This document shows, piece by piece, positions 26,463-35,746 of a stretch of 64,000 bases of DNA (position 1 is the stretch's first letter; each line of letters begins with the position of its first letter). The DNA comes from Lactobacillus acidophilus (lineage in GTDB: Bacteria > Bacillota > Bacilli > Lactobacillales > Lactobacillaceae), in assembly GCF_034298135.1 (NCBI RefSeq), contig NZ_CP139575.1, positions 1,798,001 to 1,862,000 on the forward strand. The letters are read 5' to 3'. A program made the translations under genes and the position numbers. Below the pieces are notes generated by a model. It was given only the letters and a program-made list of their open reading frames with translations. It had not been told where the DNA came from and made no database searches.

Positions 26463-28087
26463 TTACTTAAAATATGCTCTTGTATAATCAACTTCACCAA
26501 CGGAGTGCCATAATACACCCTTTAAGTTGCTTCTTACTAAGTGACTTTCGGTCATGTTGTATAAAGGTGCTACTGCAGTATCTTTAGTTAACTGACTTTG
26601 AGCATTTCTCATATTTTGCCAGTATTGTTTGACATCTGCGGCGCTCTTGCTTTTAGCGGCACTGATGTAATTATCGTAAGCCTTACTACTATACTTACCG
26701 TAATTTTGAGCATTATTGGTTTGAAGGATATCAAAATCACTCATTGGGTCAGCATAATCAGCAAGCCATAAACTAAAGTGCATGTCAAAGTTGCCTTTAC
26801 TTACATTATCTTGGGTATTTTTAGCAGGAACAGCGTGTACTTCAACATCTGCACCTTTTAATTTGGATTCAACTTGTGATTGAACAAATTGGGCAATATT
26901 CTTATTGATAGTTTGATCATCTGTATAGTAAGTTAAAGTGACAGATTTCTTTCCTTCTTCTTTTAAGCCTTCTTGCCATAATTTTTGTGCTTTTTTGACA
27001 TTATAATTTTCACTTGGCTTCATTTCAGTTGCAAAATCTTTGCCAGTGGTTGGATCTTTAACTAAAGTTGGTGCAACAAATGTATATGCAGGTTCTGAAC
27101 CATCGGCAAGTACTTTTTCAGCTAAGTGTTTTTTGTCTAATACTAAAGATAGAGCCTCACGTAATTTAGAATTTGAAAATACACGTCCTTGACGTTGATT
27201 TAGTTGTAAATAGTAGACTCCGGCACGTTTAAGATGCATTAAATTTTTATCTTTTTGCAAGCCTTGAGCCGTGGTTCCTGTAATAGTTGCGTCATCAAGA
27301 TTTCCTTGTTGGAAAAGTTGATGTGCAGTGTTTGCATCTTTTACAACTTGCATTTTCATTTTCTTTAAATGAATATTTTTTTATCGTAATAATATTTATT
27401 TGGGTCCAAGTCCCATGACAAATTGCTACCTGTCCAACCATCAACCTTGAATGGTCCATTGTAGTACATCTTATTAGAAGCAGAACCATAGCTTTTGCCA
27501 AATTTAGTTAAAGCAGCTTTGCTTTGTGGGAAGAATGCTGGCAGCACCATCATTCTAGTAAAGTATGGCATTGGATATTCTAGGTCAACTTGAAGAGTGC
27601 GATTGTTTAAAGCTTTGACCCCTAGATCTTTTGCTGGCAACTTACCTGCAGTGACTTTGGTGGCATTCTTTACACCAGTGAAGATATAAGAATAACCTGA
27701 TTGAGAGCTAGGACTGACAGATCTACGCCATGAATTAACAAAATCTTCCGCAGTTACAGGATCTCCATTAGACCATTTAGCATTTTTTCTTAAGGTGAAG
27801 GTATATCTTTTACCGTGATCTGTTGGCTTAACTAATTTTGTGGCCATTGCTGGAGAAGGATTACCTTCTTTATCGGCACGATAAAGTCCTTCCATAGAAT
27901 TTTCTAGGACATTCCATTGACTAATATTAGCTTGATTAGAAGTATCTAAAGATAAGATTTCTCCTGTTTGCATTAAATGTAAAGTTTGATCTTTTTTATT
28001 AGCAGAAGCGTTGTTATTTCCACAAGCAGCGGTAGCTAAAGAAGCTAAGACGACGGAAGCGGATAATAGTAATTTGTTTAATTTCAT
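26463..28087 (-). pseudogene. OppA-family peptide-binding lipoprotein, frameshifted (oppA2)
   Basis: Two frames, 28087-27365 (240 aa, signal peptide with lipobox LATAAC) and 27359-26463 (298 aa), together make one OppA of about 540 residues. The first ends DPNKYYYDKK then stops. In a run of seven A (27374-27380), adding one A restores ...DKKNIHLKKMKMQVVKD and joins the parts. SBP5 motifs FTLRKNAKWSNGDPVTAEDF and DYADPMSDFDIL are otherwise intact. It starts 3 nt after pepI and shares its T-box. It is either a recent pseudogene or a homopolymer sequencing error. Confidence 0.88.
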
Positions 28088-28090
28088 AGT

Positions 28091-28990
28091 TTATTCTCCC
28101 TTGAATGTGTTGTTCTCAACATCGTGTAAAAACTTAGTTAAAGACGTGAAGAATGCTTTTGGATTATCAGTATTATGACAATGTCCGCCATCCGGAGTTA
28201 AAGTTAAGCGTGAATTACTTAGTGTTTGATGCATTCTGCGAGCAGCTGAAAGTGGCATAGTATCGAATTCTCCAAAGGTTAATAAAGTTGGCATCTTCAA
28301 ACTTGCTAGTTTCTCTCTGAAATCCCATTTGGTAAGCTCACCCACCATAACAAATTCATTATTTCCTTGGAAATAGTTGTAAATCACATTATTGTGAGTA
28401 TTTACAGGATGAGCTGTACCTGTGGGATGTCTTGTTAAAAAGAGGGAATAAAGATGAGCAACTAATTGCTGATACATAGGGTCAGTAAAGTTCTCAGCTT
28501 TTTCACATTCTTTCATGTAATCAACTTGTTCAGGTGAAAAAGTTTCTTCACGTTCATGATTAATATTTTCTGTATATTCATCTAAGTTATCAATCATTGA
28601 CATTAGAACTAGGCCCTTTAGGTGTTTGCCATATTTGTAAGCATATTCTTGAGCAAGAAGTCCACCCCATGAATGTCCCAACAAGTAAAAGTTATCTAAG
28701 CCTAACTTTTGTCTTACTTCTTCGACTTCGTCGACATATCGAGGGATAGAAAGTAATGATTTATTTTCTTTTTTAGTAAAATCAGGTTGATCAGAATAGT
28801 AAGATCCTAATTGATCATATGAATAAACTTCAACGCCTTGCCCTTTTAAGCCATCTTTAAAATTATCAAAAGTTTCATGTGTTCCGCCAGGGCCACCATG
28901 TAAGCAAAGCAGTTTAATAGGTCCTTCATTGACTTTTCGTGTAAATAGGTGATAACCATTATCTAAAGTTACTAATCTTGTTTGATCCAT
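28091..28990 (-). CDS. pepI: Proline iminopeptidase-like alpha/beta hydrolase
   Basis: Family S33 enzymes release N-terminal proline from peptides. It has 299 residues from the ATG at 28990, with AAGGAGA upstream. Motifs: oxyanion loop HGGPGGTHE, nucleophile GHSWGG (Ser), acid around FGEFDTM, and catalytic His in GGHCHNTDN. No signal peptide, so it is cytoplasmic. The pepI-oppA2 operon behind a T-box couples peptide uptake and hydrolysis to amino-acid shortage. Confidence 0.9.
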   Translation of the reverse strand: MDQTRLVTLDNGYHLFTRKVNEGPIKLLCLHGGPGGTHETFDNFKDGLKGQGVEVYSYDQLGSYYSDQPDFTKKENKSLLSIPRYVDEVEEVRQKLGLDNFYLLGHSWGGLLAQEYAYKYGKHLKGLVLMSMIDNLDEYTENINHEREETFSPEQVDYMKECEKAENFTDPMYQQLVAHLYSLFLTRHPTGTAHPVNTHNNVIYNYFQGNNEFVMVGELTKWDFREKLASLKMPTLLTFGEFDTMPLSAARRMHQTLSNSRLTLTPDGGHCHNTDNPKAFFTSLTKFLHDVENNTFKGE

Positions 28991-29035
28991 TGCCAATTCT
29001 CCTTAAAAATTAATAACTTAACTTTGATAATAAAA

Positions 29036-29362
29036 AAAACGCCCTACCAGATCAATTTGATCTAATAGGGCGTTTAAAACGCGGTACCACCTATTTTTGT
29101 TAAAAGTTTTTCAACATTTAACCCTCTGCACGTGCGGCCAATCTATTTGTGATTAGCGATACGTCGCCGCTGTATAGGGCGGACCCTGAGAATGCTAATT
29201 ATCGCACTCTCGGCTCAAAGGTGATTTTCGCGTAAGACTTAATTATCTTCTTTCACCAAGCGAAGACTCTCTGAAAATCTTATCTTAAGTTACTTTCCTT
29301 ATCAAAGCTAAAATATTATTTATGTTGTAAGTTATAATACTGAAGCATTAATTAATTGTCAA
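29036..29362 (-). ncRNA. T-box riboswitch leader upstream of pepI-oppA2
   Basis: Minus-strand T-box core AGGTGGTACCGCG (29092-29080), terminator 29036-29075 (AACGCCCTA ... TAGGGCGTT), and Stem I with AGAGAG and TTGGTG. Promoter TTGACA (29362-29357), 17 nt, TATTAT (29339-29334). The specifier-loop 3' side reads GAAAATCA. By the same rule as the first T-box the codon is AUC (Ile, 29225-29223). Confidence 0.92.
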
Positions 29363-29415
29363 TACTTTTTTTAATTATTTTTAATCAAGCATATAAATCT
29401 TTGCAGTGAAATTCC

Positions 29416-29446
29416 AAAAAACAAGCAGCTATTAACTGCTTGCTTA
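29416..29446 (-). terminator. Terminator after purine permease 2
   Basis: CAAGCAG (29422-29428) / CTGCTTG (29436-29442), then a minus-strand T-run. Confidence 0.8.
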
Positions 29447-29470
29447 GATGAAGGTATTTTATTAATGAAA

Positions 29471-30781
29471 TTATTTTACGTTTAAAACCACGTAGTAAAT
29501 AATGAACACCACGAACAGAATCCACATCATTGGTGTGATTTCCTTGAAACGCTTAGCTGCGATCATTGAAACTGGGTAAACGATAAGGCCCCAGCCTAAA
29601 CCGTCTGAAATTGAGTAAGTAAGAGGCATTCCGATTGCAATGAGGAAACAAGGAATGGCAATTTCGAGATTAGTCCAGTGTACGTGAGCCAAGTTTTCAG
29701 CCATTAAAACTCCGACGATGATTAAGGCAGGTGCAGTTACTTGAGTAGTAAAGACGCTCAAGATTGGGCTGAAGATAGTAGAAATTAGGAAGAAAATACC
29801 AACCCAAACTGCGGTTAAACCAGTTCTACCACCAACTGCGATACCAGAACTTGATTCAACGAAGGCGCCGACAGGTGAGGTACCAAGTACTGAACCAACA
29901 AGCATACCTGATGAGTCGGCAGCTAAAGCTTCACCGGCGCGTGGCATCTTGTTGTCCTTCATTAAACCGGCCTGTTGAACTAAACCAATTAAAGTACCAG
30001 TTGTATCAAAGAAAGTTACTAATAAGAAGGTAAAGACAACAACCCACATTTGAACAGTGTTGATGTCACTAATATGAAAAACTGCTTGACCAAAAGTTGG
30101 AGCAATACTTGGAATTGAAGAAACAATACCCTTAGGCATTGGAATTTGACCAATGGCTACTCCAAAGACGGCAGCTACGATCATACCGATAAAGATAGCA
30201 CCAGGAATTCGTGCAATCATTAAGAAGATGGTAACGATCAAACCGAAGATAGTGATCCAGACTGTAGGATTATTAAGACTACCGATAGTGACTAAAGTTG
30301 AATCGCTATTTTGAATTAACTTACCACCTTGAAGTCCGATGAAAGCGATGAATAAACCAATGCCAGCAGAAATTGCGTATTTAATATCGGCAGGGATAGC
30401 ATCTATGATCATCTCACGAACTTTAAAAACAGTTAGTAAAATGAAAAGGATGGATGCAACTAAAACAGCGGCTAAGGCTGTTTGCCATTTAACGTGCATA
30501 CCAAGACAAACTGTGTAAGTGAAGAATGCATTCAAACCTAATGTTGGGGCTGAAGCGATTGGATAGTTAGCAATGAGTCCCATAACAATACAGGTAAAGG
30601 CTGCGGATAATGCTGTAACAGTAAACAACGCACCTTTATCCATCCCACTTGCACCTAAAACGTTGGGATTAACAAAAAGGATGTATGACATACTTACAAA
30701 AGTAGTCAAACCGGCCAATAATTCGGTCTTAAAGGAAGTATTGTTCTCCTTTAAATGAAAGAAATTGCTAATTGCGTTCAT
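29471..30781 (-). CDS. NCS2/AzgA-type purine permease 2
   Basis: 436 residues from the ATG at 30781, with AGGAC just upstream. The longer frame is unsupported. Same membrane layout and motifs as permease 1: FVSMSYILFVNPNVLG, AISAGIGLFIAFIGLQGGK, LLVTFFDTTGTLIG, SSSGIAVGGRTGLTA. No riboswitch is seen in its short leader, so regulation differs from copy 1. Substrate is adenine, guanine or hypoxanthine; not decided by sequence. Confidence 0.92.
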   Translation of the reverse strand: MNAISNFFHLKENNTSFKTELLAGLTTFVSMSYILFVNPNVLGASGMDKGALFTVTALSAAFTCIVMGLIANYPIASAPTLGLNAFFTYTVCLGMHVKWQTALAAVLVASILFILLTVFKVREMIIDAIPADIKYAISAGIGLFIAFIGLQGGKLIQNSDSTLVTIGSLNNPTVWITIFGLIVTIFLMIARIPGAIFIGMIVAAVFGVAIGQIPMPKGIVSSIPSIAPTFGQAVFHISDINTVQMWVVVFTFLLVTFFDTTGTLIGLVQQAGLMKDNKMPRAGEALAADSSGMLVGSVLGTSPVGAFVESSSGIAVGGRTGLTAVWVGIFFLISTIFSPILSVFTTQVTAPALIIVGVLMAENLAHVHWTNLEIAIPCFLIAIGMPLTYSISDGLGWGLIVYPVSMIAAKRFKEITPMMWILFVVFIIYYVVLNVK

Positions 30782-30907
30782 TTTGTCCTCCAAAAATTGT
30801 ATAAAGTGAACATTCAATTAAAATTATACTTTTATTGTTAATAATTTCAATAGGAAAAGTTAAAATATTTGCTTTTTGAAGTTTTTTAGAGAATATTTAG
30901 CTTATTA

Positions 30908-30938
30908 TTGACTTTTACGTCACGTAAACCCGTATATT
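30908..30938 (+). promoter_or_regulatory. MerR-type promoter with 19-bp spacer and dyad
   Basis: TTGACT (30908-30913), a 19-nt spacer, TATATT (30933-30938). The spacer holds a perfect dyad TTTACG-TCA-CGTAAA (30914-30928). An over-long spacer with an internal operator is the classic MerR-family arrangement, so autoregulation of the adjacent merR is likely. Confidence 0.8.
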
Positions 30939-30960
30939 TAAATTGTGAGGTGAGAAAGTA

Positions 30961-31691
30961 ATGTCAGAGAAATACACAATCGGAGAATTAGCTAAAAAGT
31001 TGAATATAACAACCAGGACCATTCGATACTACGATCAAAAAGGTTTGGTTAGACCAAATAGTATTGGTGAAAATGGTTATCGCTTTTACACTGTAGAACA
31101 AGTCAAACAATTAAAATTAGTTATCTTTTTAAAAGAATTAGGCTTTTCGTTAAAGGATATTCAAAAAATACTTGAAGACGAAAATGGTGATAAGTTAATT
31201 GAACTTTTACTTAAAGATCAATTGAAGAGAAATAAGGAAGAAACAAAAAACTAGAAAAACAAAATAAGAAAATTATCCAGCTACAAAAAATTCTGAGTAA
31301 ACCTAATAATATTGCTGAAATTACTGACATTACGAAGATTATGAACAATGAAATTAGATATAAAGAATTAACACGTTCAATGTGGAAGTTAGCAGCAGTA
31401 GAAATTGCTGTTGAGCTAATTGGTATGACAATTGCAGCGTACTTTTTGATCAATAAAATGAACATGGTGGCATATATTTCAGTGATAGTTTTGGTAGCGT
31501 TTTTGATTGCAATGTCTGTTGTGTTATTGAAAAAGTACTATCAAAAAGTGGCATACATTTGTCCAAATTGTGATTACAAATTTGTCCCAGAGTTTAAGAA
31601 ATTTATGTTTGCAGCACATACGCCACATACCAGAAGGTTGCGTTGCCCAAATTGTCATCAAAAATCATATTGCTTAGAAACTATACACTAG
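30961..31691 (+). pseudogene. MerR-family regulator with C-terminal membrane/zinc-ribbon part, frameshifted
   Basis: The first frame (30961-31254) gives YTIGELAKKLNITTRTIRYYDQKGL, a MerR helix-turn-helix, and stops after ETKN. Downstream, the frame ending at 31691 is open from about 31250: LEKQNKKIIQLQKIL coiled coil, then two membrane helices, then CPNCDYKF...RCPNCHQK, a four-Cys zinc ribbon. One extra A in the A6 run at 31246-31251 would join them into about 243 residues. It is either a pseudogene or a sequencing slip. Confidence 0.85.
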
Positions 31692-31864
31692 TATTTCTTG
31701 GGTAATATGCAAAATTATAAAGAATATAAGAAAATATTGTTTTCATTGAACTTCTACACCGTGGATATTACGTTTCTGTTGGATTGAATGCTAAAAAAAG
31801 AGATTGTTTTTTGTTAAAAAATAGGAGAAAGTGTAAGCAAAAAGGGCTAAGTTGAAATTCGAAC

Positions 31865-33324
31865 TGTACTGAGACGTAAAAATTAGACAAATATTTGTTC
31901 TAGCTGACTAAGGCTTGATCTCGATATTCAATCGGGGTTAAGCCTTTTAGTCTGCTCTTTATCCTTTCGTTGTTATAGTATTTGATATATTCTTCGATTG
32001 CTTGTGTTAATTCTTCAAGATTGTGATACTTGTACTCCTGATCATAGAACATTTCTGTTTTGAGCAGGCCAAAGAAGTTTTCCATTAGACCATCATCCAT
32101 GGAATTACCTTTACGAGACATGCTTTGCGTGATGCCATGAAGCTTTAAGGCTCGCTGATAAACTCTGCTCTGATATTGACAGCCCTGATCTGTGTGAAAA
32201 ATACAGGCATTAAGTGCCTTATGCTTGGCAAAAGCCTTATTGAGCATGGACATAACTAAATTCATATCCGGATGACGTGAGATTGAATAAGAAACTATAT
32301 CACCACCACAGCCGTCAAGAATTGGCGATAAGTAAAGTTTCTGACCATTTAAGTGAAATTCAGTGATGTCTGTATACCACTTCATATTTGGTCGTATGGC
32401 AAAGAAGCCTCGATGAATCAGATTTGGAGCTATCTTACCAATCGTACCTTTATAACTGGAATACTTACGCTTGTTGCGTCTTCGACCTTTGAGCTTAAGT
32501 TTGTGCATCCAGTATCGAACTGCTCGATCTGTAACGGCATAGCCTTCTTTTCGCAATTGCATAGCTACACGACGATAGCCATAACGTCTTTGATGATAAT
32601 CGAAGATTTCTTTCATTCTGGATAAGAAACCTGGTTTCTTTCTCTTAGGCTTATCTTTAGGCTTGATAATGTTGTAGTAAGTACTGCGAGCTATTAAAGG
32701 CAGATCTTTATTTTGAGCCAAGACTGTAAATATATAGTCCAAGCTAACCTTGAATTCTTGCCTTAGTTCAGTGACTGCCTGAGCTATTTCTTGTGATGTT
32801 TCTGATCCAAGGCGTTTAGTTTTTTTACGTAGGCATTGACGATACGCAATTTCAAGTTTTCTTCTTTGAGTTGCTGGATCTGCTTCTCTAAATCTTTGCG
32901 CGATGTTTGGGATTGCTTCTTCTGACTCATGAACGGAATGCCGTCCTTTCTTCTTGATAACGACATTATACCCATTTTTCTTATATTCGCGAATCCAATT
33001 ATACAAGATACCGTTGCTTCTTAGTCCCAGATCTAAAGACAACTGATTAATTGAATTATTACCAGTTAATGATCTAACAATGGCTTTTTCCTTAAATTCT
33101 TTGGTAAACAATTCCTTAGATTTATCATAGATTTCGATCCCATGACGATCTATTAAATTAACCATATATTGTAGGGTAGAACGATTTAATTTTATTTCAG
33201 AAGCGATTACAGATAAGGATTTATTTCCATTTCTCCAATCATTATAAATTTTAAGTCTTTGTTTTTTGTTTAATTTGGACATAGTAAAAGCCGTAAAAGT
33301 GTCTAACTTTTACGGCCCACTTCA
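31865..33324 (-). mobile_element. IS3-family (IS150-like) insertion sequence
   Basis: The transposase gene is flanked by imperfect inverted ends. The left end is TGTACTGAGACGTAAAAATT. The right end, read inward on the minus strand, is TGAAGTGGGCCGTAAAAGTT. Both continue AGACA. A 3-bp direct repeat AAC (31862-31864 and 33325-33327) flanks these ends, as expected for IS3. Length is about 1460 bp. Similarity continues outward (AAAAAGGGCTAAGTTGAA at 31839-31856 versus AAAAAGGACTAAGTTTGAA complement of 33321-33339), so the limits have some doubt. It is likely related to IS1223 of L. johnsonii (from memory). Confidence 0.82.
31900..33282 (-). CDS. IS3-family transposase, single fused frame (likely altered)
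   Basis: 460 residues. Two N-terminal helix-turn-helices (LSVIASEIKLNRSTLQY, NSINQLSLDLGLRSNGILYNWI) and a C-terminal DDE integrase: WYTDITEF (D), ILDGCGGDI (D), MENFFGLLKTE (E). IS3 elements normally use two frames joined by -1 slippage. Here A7C at about 32816-32823 is the expected slip site. However, the 5' part is already in the orfB frame, and residues ~112-160 are an out-of-frame reading of the orfA coiled coil. That coil is visible in the other frame as LEKQIQQLKEENLKLRIV. A +1 indel near 32930 explains this, and activity is doubtful. Confidence 0.85.
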   Translation of the reverse strand: MSKLNKKQRLKIYNDWRNGNKSLSVIASEIKLNRSTLQYMVNLIDRHGIEIYDKSKELFTKEFKEKAIVRSLTGNNSINQLSLDLGLRSNGILYNWIREYKKNGYNVVIKKKGRHSVHESEEAIPNIAQRFREADPATQRRKLEIAYRQCLRKKTKRLGSETSQEIAQAVTELRQEFKVSLDYIFTVLAQNKDLPLIARSTYYNIIKPKDKPKRKKPGFLSRMKEIFDYHQRRYGYRRVAMQLRKEGYAVTDRAVRYWMHKLKLKGRRRNKRKYSSYKGTIGKIAPNLIHRGFFAIRPNMKWYTDITEFHLNGQKLYLSPILDGCGGDIVSYSISRHPDMNLVMSMLNKAFAKHKALNACIFHTDQGCQYQSRVYQRALKLHGITQSMSRKGNSMDDGLMENFFGLLKTEMFYDQEYKYHNLEELTQAIEEYIKYYNNERIKSRLKGLTPIEYRDQALVS

Positions 33325-33354
33325 AACTTAGTCCTTTTTTAATATTCTTTTTAG

Positions 33355-34662
33355 TTAAAAGTTCAGTACCCACAAGAAGATGATGAATACAACGAATAAT
33401 ACCCACATCATCGGGCTAACTTCTTTACCACGTTTAGCTGCAAGCATGCAGATTGGGTAAGTAATCATCCCCCATGACAAACCATCAGAAATTGAGTAGG
33501 TAAGCGGCATCCCCAAAATAATCAGGAATGCAGGAACCGCAATTTCCAATTTATTCCAGTGAATGTGAGCAGTATTTTGTGCCATCAAGACACCAACGAT
33601 AATCAAAGCTGGTGCAGTAACTTGACTGGTGAATACACCCAAAAGTGGACTGAAGATCATTGAGATCAAGAAGAAGATTGCTACAAAGACGGCAGTCAAA
33701 CCAGTTCTACCACCAACGGCAATACCAGCACTTGATTCAACGTATGCACCAACTGGTGAGGTACCCAAAATTGAACCAACGGCCATCGCACTTGAGTCGG
33801 CAGCCAATGCCTTACCAACACGTGGCATCTTATTATTTTTCATAAAGCCGGCTTGTTGGGCAAGTCCGATCAAAGTACCAGCAGTATCAAAGAAAGTAAC
33901 AAGCAAGAATGTTAATACAACAACCCACATTTGAACAGAATTAATATCCTTAACATGGAAGATAGCTTGACCAAAAGTAGGTGCCAAACTTGGAGCTGTT
34001 GAGATAACCTTGTGTGGCAATGAAATTTGACCAGTACAAATACCAAAGACGGCTGCCAAAACCATACCAATAAAGATGGCACCAGGAACGCCTAAAATCA
34101 TCAAGATAACAGTCACAAGCAAACCAAAGATGGTGATCCAAACAAGTGGATCGTGAAGTGAGCCTAAGCCAACCAAAGTTGATTTATTTGCGACGATTAA
34201 TTTACCGTTTTGTAATCCTAAAAAGGCAATAAATAAACCAATACCTGATGAAATAGCAAACTTCAAGTCAGCTGGAATTGAATCAATAATCTTTTCACGT
34301 AACTTAAATAAAGTGATTAAAATGAAAATAATTGATGCAACGAATACGCTGGCTAAAGCTGTTTGCCAAGAAACGTGCATTCCCACACAAACAGTGTAAG
34401 CAAAAAAGGCATTGATACCCAGTGCTGGTGCCTCACCAATCGGGTAATTAGCAACGATACCCATAATGGCAGTACCAAGAGCACTGGCTAAGGCGGTTGC
34501 AGTAAATACAGCACCGGTGTTCATGCCGCTAGCACCTAAAACGCTAGGGTTAACAAATAAAATGTAAGACATACTAATAAAAGTAGTCAAACCAGCAATA
34601 AATTCAACTTTAACACTAGTATGGTATTTATCTAGTTGAAAATAATTTTTAATAAAATTCAT
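33355..34662 (-). CDS. NCS2/AzgA-type purine permease 3
   Basis: 435 residues, begins MNFIKNYFQLDKYHTSVKVEF, with GGAGAGAG upstream. Motifs as in copies 1 and 2: FISMSYILFVNPSVLG, AISSGIGLFIAFLGLQNGK, LLVTFFDTAGTLIG, SSAGIAVGGRTGLTA. The IS lies 30 bp past its stop and may have replaced its terminator. PurBox-like sequences occur in its leader. Confidence 0.92.
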   Translation of the reverse strand: MNFIKNYFQLDKYHTSVKVEFIAGLTTFISMSYILFVNPSVLGASGMNTGAVFTATALASALGTAIMGIVANYPIGEAPALGINAFFAYTVCVGMHVSWQTALASVFVASIIFILITLFKLREKIIDSIPADLKFAISSGIGLFIAFLGLQNGKLIVANKSTLVGLGSLHDPLVWITIFGLLVTVILMILGVPGAIFIGMVLAAVFGICTGQISLPHKVISTAPSLAPTFGQAIFHVKDINSVQMWVVVLTFLLVTFFDTAGTLIGLAQQAGFMKNNKMPRVGKALAADSSAMAVGSILGTSPVGAYVESSAGIAVGGRTGLTAVFVAIFFLISMIFSPLLGVFTSQVTAPALIIVGVLMAQNTAHIHWNKLEIAVPAFLIILGMPLTYSISDGLSWGMITYPICMLAAKRGKEVSPMMWVLFVVFIIFLWVLNF

Positions 34663-34681
34663 AAATCTCTCTCCAAAGAAT

Positions 34682-34757
34682 TGTTCGTGTTTTTTATTTA
34701 AAAAAGCAACTCTTATACTTTATCATTGATGTATAAAATTGTAAACACGAATTATTA
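34682..34757. promoter_or_regulatory. Possible PurR boxes upstream of purine permease 3
   Basis: The minus strand reads AAACACGAACAAT around 34682-34695, 11 of 13 to the PurBox AWWWCCGAACWWT. The plus strand reads AAACACGAATTAT about 34742-34755, a weaker copy in opposite orientation. PurR control of purine permeases is known in B. subtilis. Here it is inferred. Confidence 0.35.
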
Positions 34758-34886
34758 TCAAATCATGATAGAGCTTCATTATTATTTACTAGATAAAATT
34801 CCAGTATTGATTATTGAATTGCTTTAATTCTTAGTTTTTTAGCATTATCCTTAATTACATAAACTAAACAGATTAAGGGTGAAAGA

Positions 34887-35687
34887 ATGTCCGCAAAACT
34901 TATTTTTTCAGATATTGATGGCACATTAATTAATGATGAACTAACAGTAACGGCTAAAACACGCGATGCAATTAGACAACAAATTATCAATGGTAATGTC
35001 TTTATACCAACCTCAGCTCGCCTACCTAAGGGAATTATGACAGCTGTAGGACAGATTCTTACAGTCTTTCCTATGATTGCCTATAATGGTGCATTAGCCC
35101 TAGATGAAACTGGTAGAGCGTTAATCACACGCTTTTTCGATGCAAAAGAAGCTGCTGAAATTTGTCGCTATGTTGAAGAACAGAATAATGGTTCAGCTTG
35201 GAATATCTACAGTGGTTACGTGTGGTATAGCTCAACAGAAGATAGTAATTTAGTTAAAAAGGAAGAAACTATTGTTGGCGTAAACTCTACTAAGGTTAAT
35301 ATTGATCAAATTACTAGCTTACAAGGCGTACATAAGGGCTTAATTATGGGAAAGTCTGAAGAAATCGATCGTATGCAAAAAGAACTTTCAGTCAAATATA
35401 GTGATCTTGATTTTGTAAAATCTTCGCCAACTTTATTAGAAGTTGTTTTAAAGGGCGTAAGCAAGAAGAGTGCGATTGAACTTGTAGCTCAAGAATACGG
35501 AGTAGAATTAAAAGACTGCATTGCTTTTGGCGATAACTTTAATGATGAGGCTATGCTAAAAGCGGTAGGTCATCCGTTCTTAATGGAAAATGCTCCAGAA
35601 AATTTAAAAAATCAATTCGAATCTAAAAATATTACTTTGGATAATAATCATGATGGAATTGCTGAAGTTTTACAGAAAATAAAATAG
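34887..35687 (+). CDS. Cof-type HAD-superfamily phosphatase
   Basis: 266 residues. HAD motif I DIDGTL (nucleophile Asp about 9), motif II TSAR, cap domain in the middle, Lys in KGVSKKSAI, motif IV GDNFNDEAML. Cof-type IIB enzymes dephosphorylate sugar phosphates, nucleotides or cofactors. The substrate cannot be told. GTGAAAGA precedes the ATG. Confidence 0.92.
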   Translation: MSAKLIFSDIDGTLINDELTVTAKTRDAIRQQIINGNVFIPTSARLPKGIMTAVGQILTVFPMIAYNGALALDETGRALITRFFDAKEAAEICRYVEEQNNGSAWNIYSGYVWYSSTEDSNLVKKEETIVGVNSTKVNIDQITSLQGVHKGLIMGKSEEIDRMQKELSVKYSDLDFVKSSPTLLEVVLKGVSKKSAIELVAQEYGVELKDCIAFGDNFNDEAMLKAVGHPFLMENAPENLKNQFESKNITLDNNHDGIAEVLQKIK

Positions 35688-35696
35688 AGTATGTAA

Positions 35697-35729
35697 AAAT
35701 GCTAGGATATTAAAATCCTAGCATTTTTG
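35697..35729 (+). terminator. Terminator after the HAD phosphatase
   Basis: AAATGCTAGGAT / ATCCTAGCATTT 12-bp stem with TTTT. T/A-rich on both sides, so it may also serve the converging kinase operon. Confidence 0.9.
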
Positions 35730-35732
35730 ATT

Positions 35733-35746
35733 ATTGCCTGGGAAAT
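35733..35746 (+). other. Noc-binding-site-like motif
   Basis: ATTGCCTGGGAAAT, 12 of 14 to the NBS consensus, between two converging genes. Confidence 0.4.

Noticed and set aside
28361..28374. ATTTCCTTGGAAAT inside pepI as a further Noc-like site
   Set aside because: A palindrome, but the CCTGGG core shared by the others is missing.
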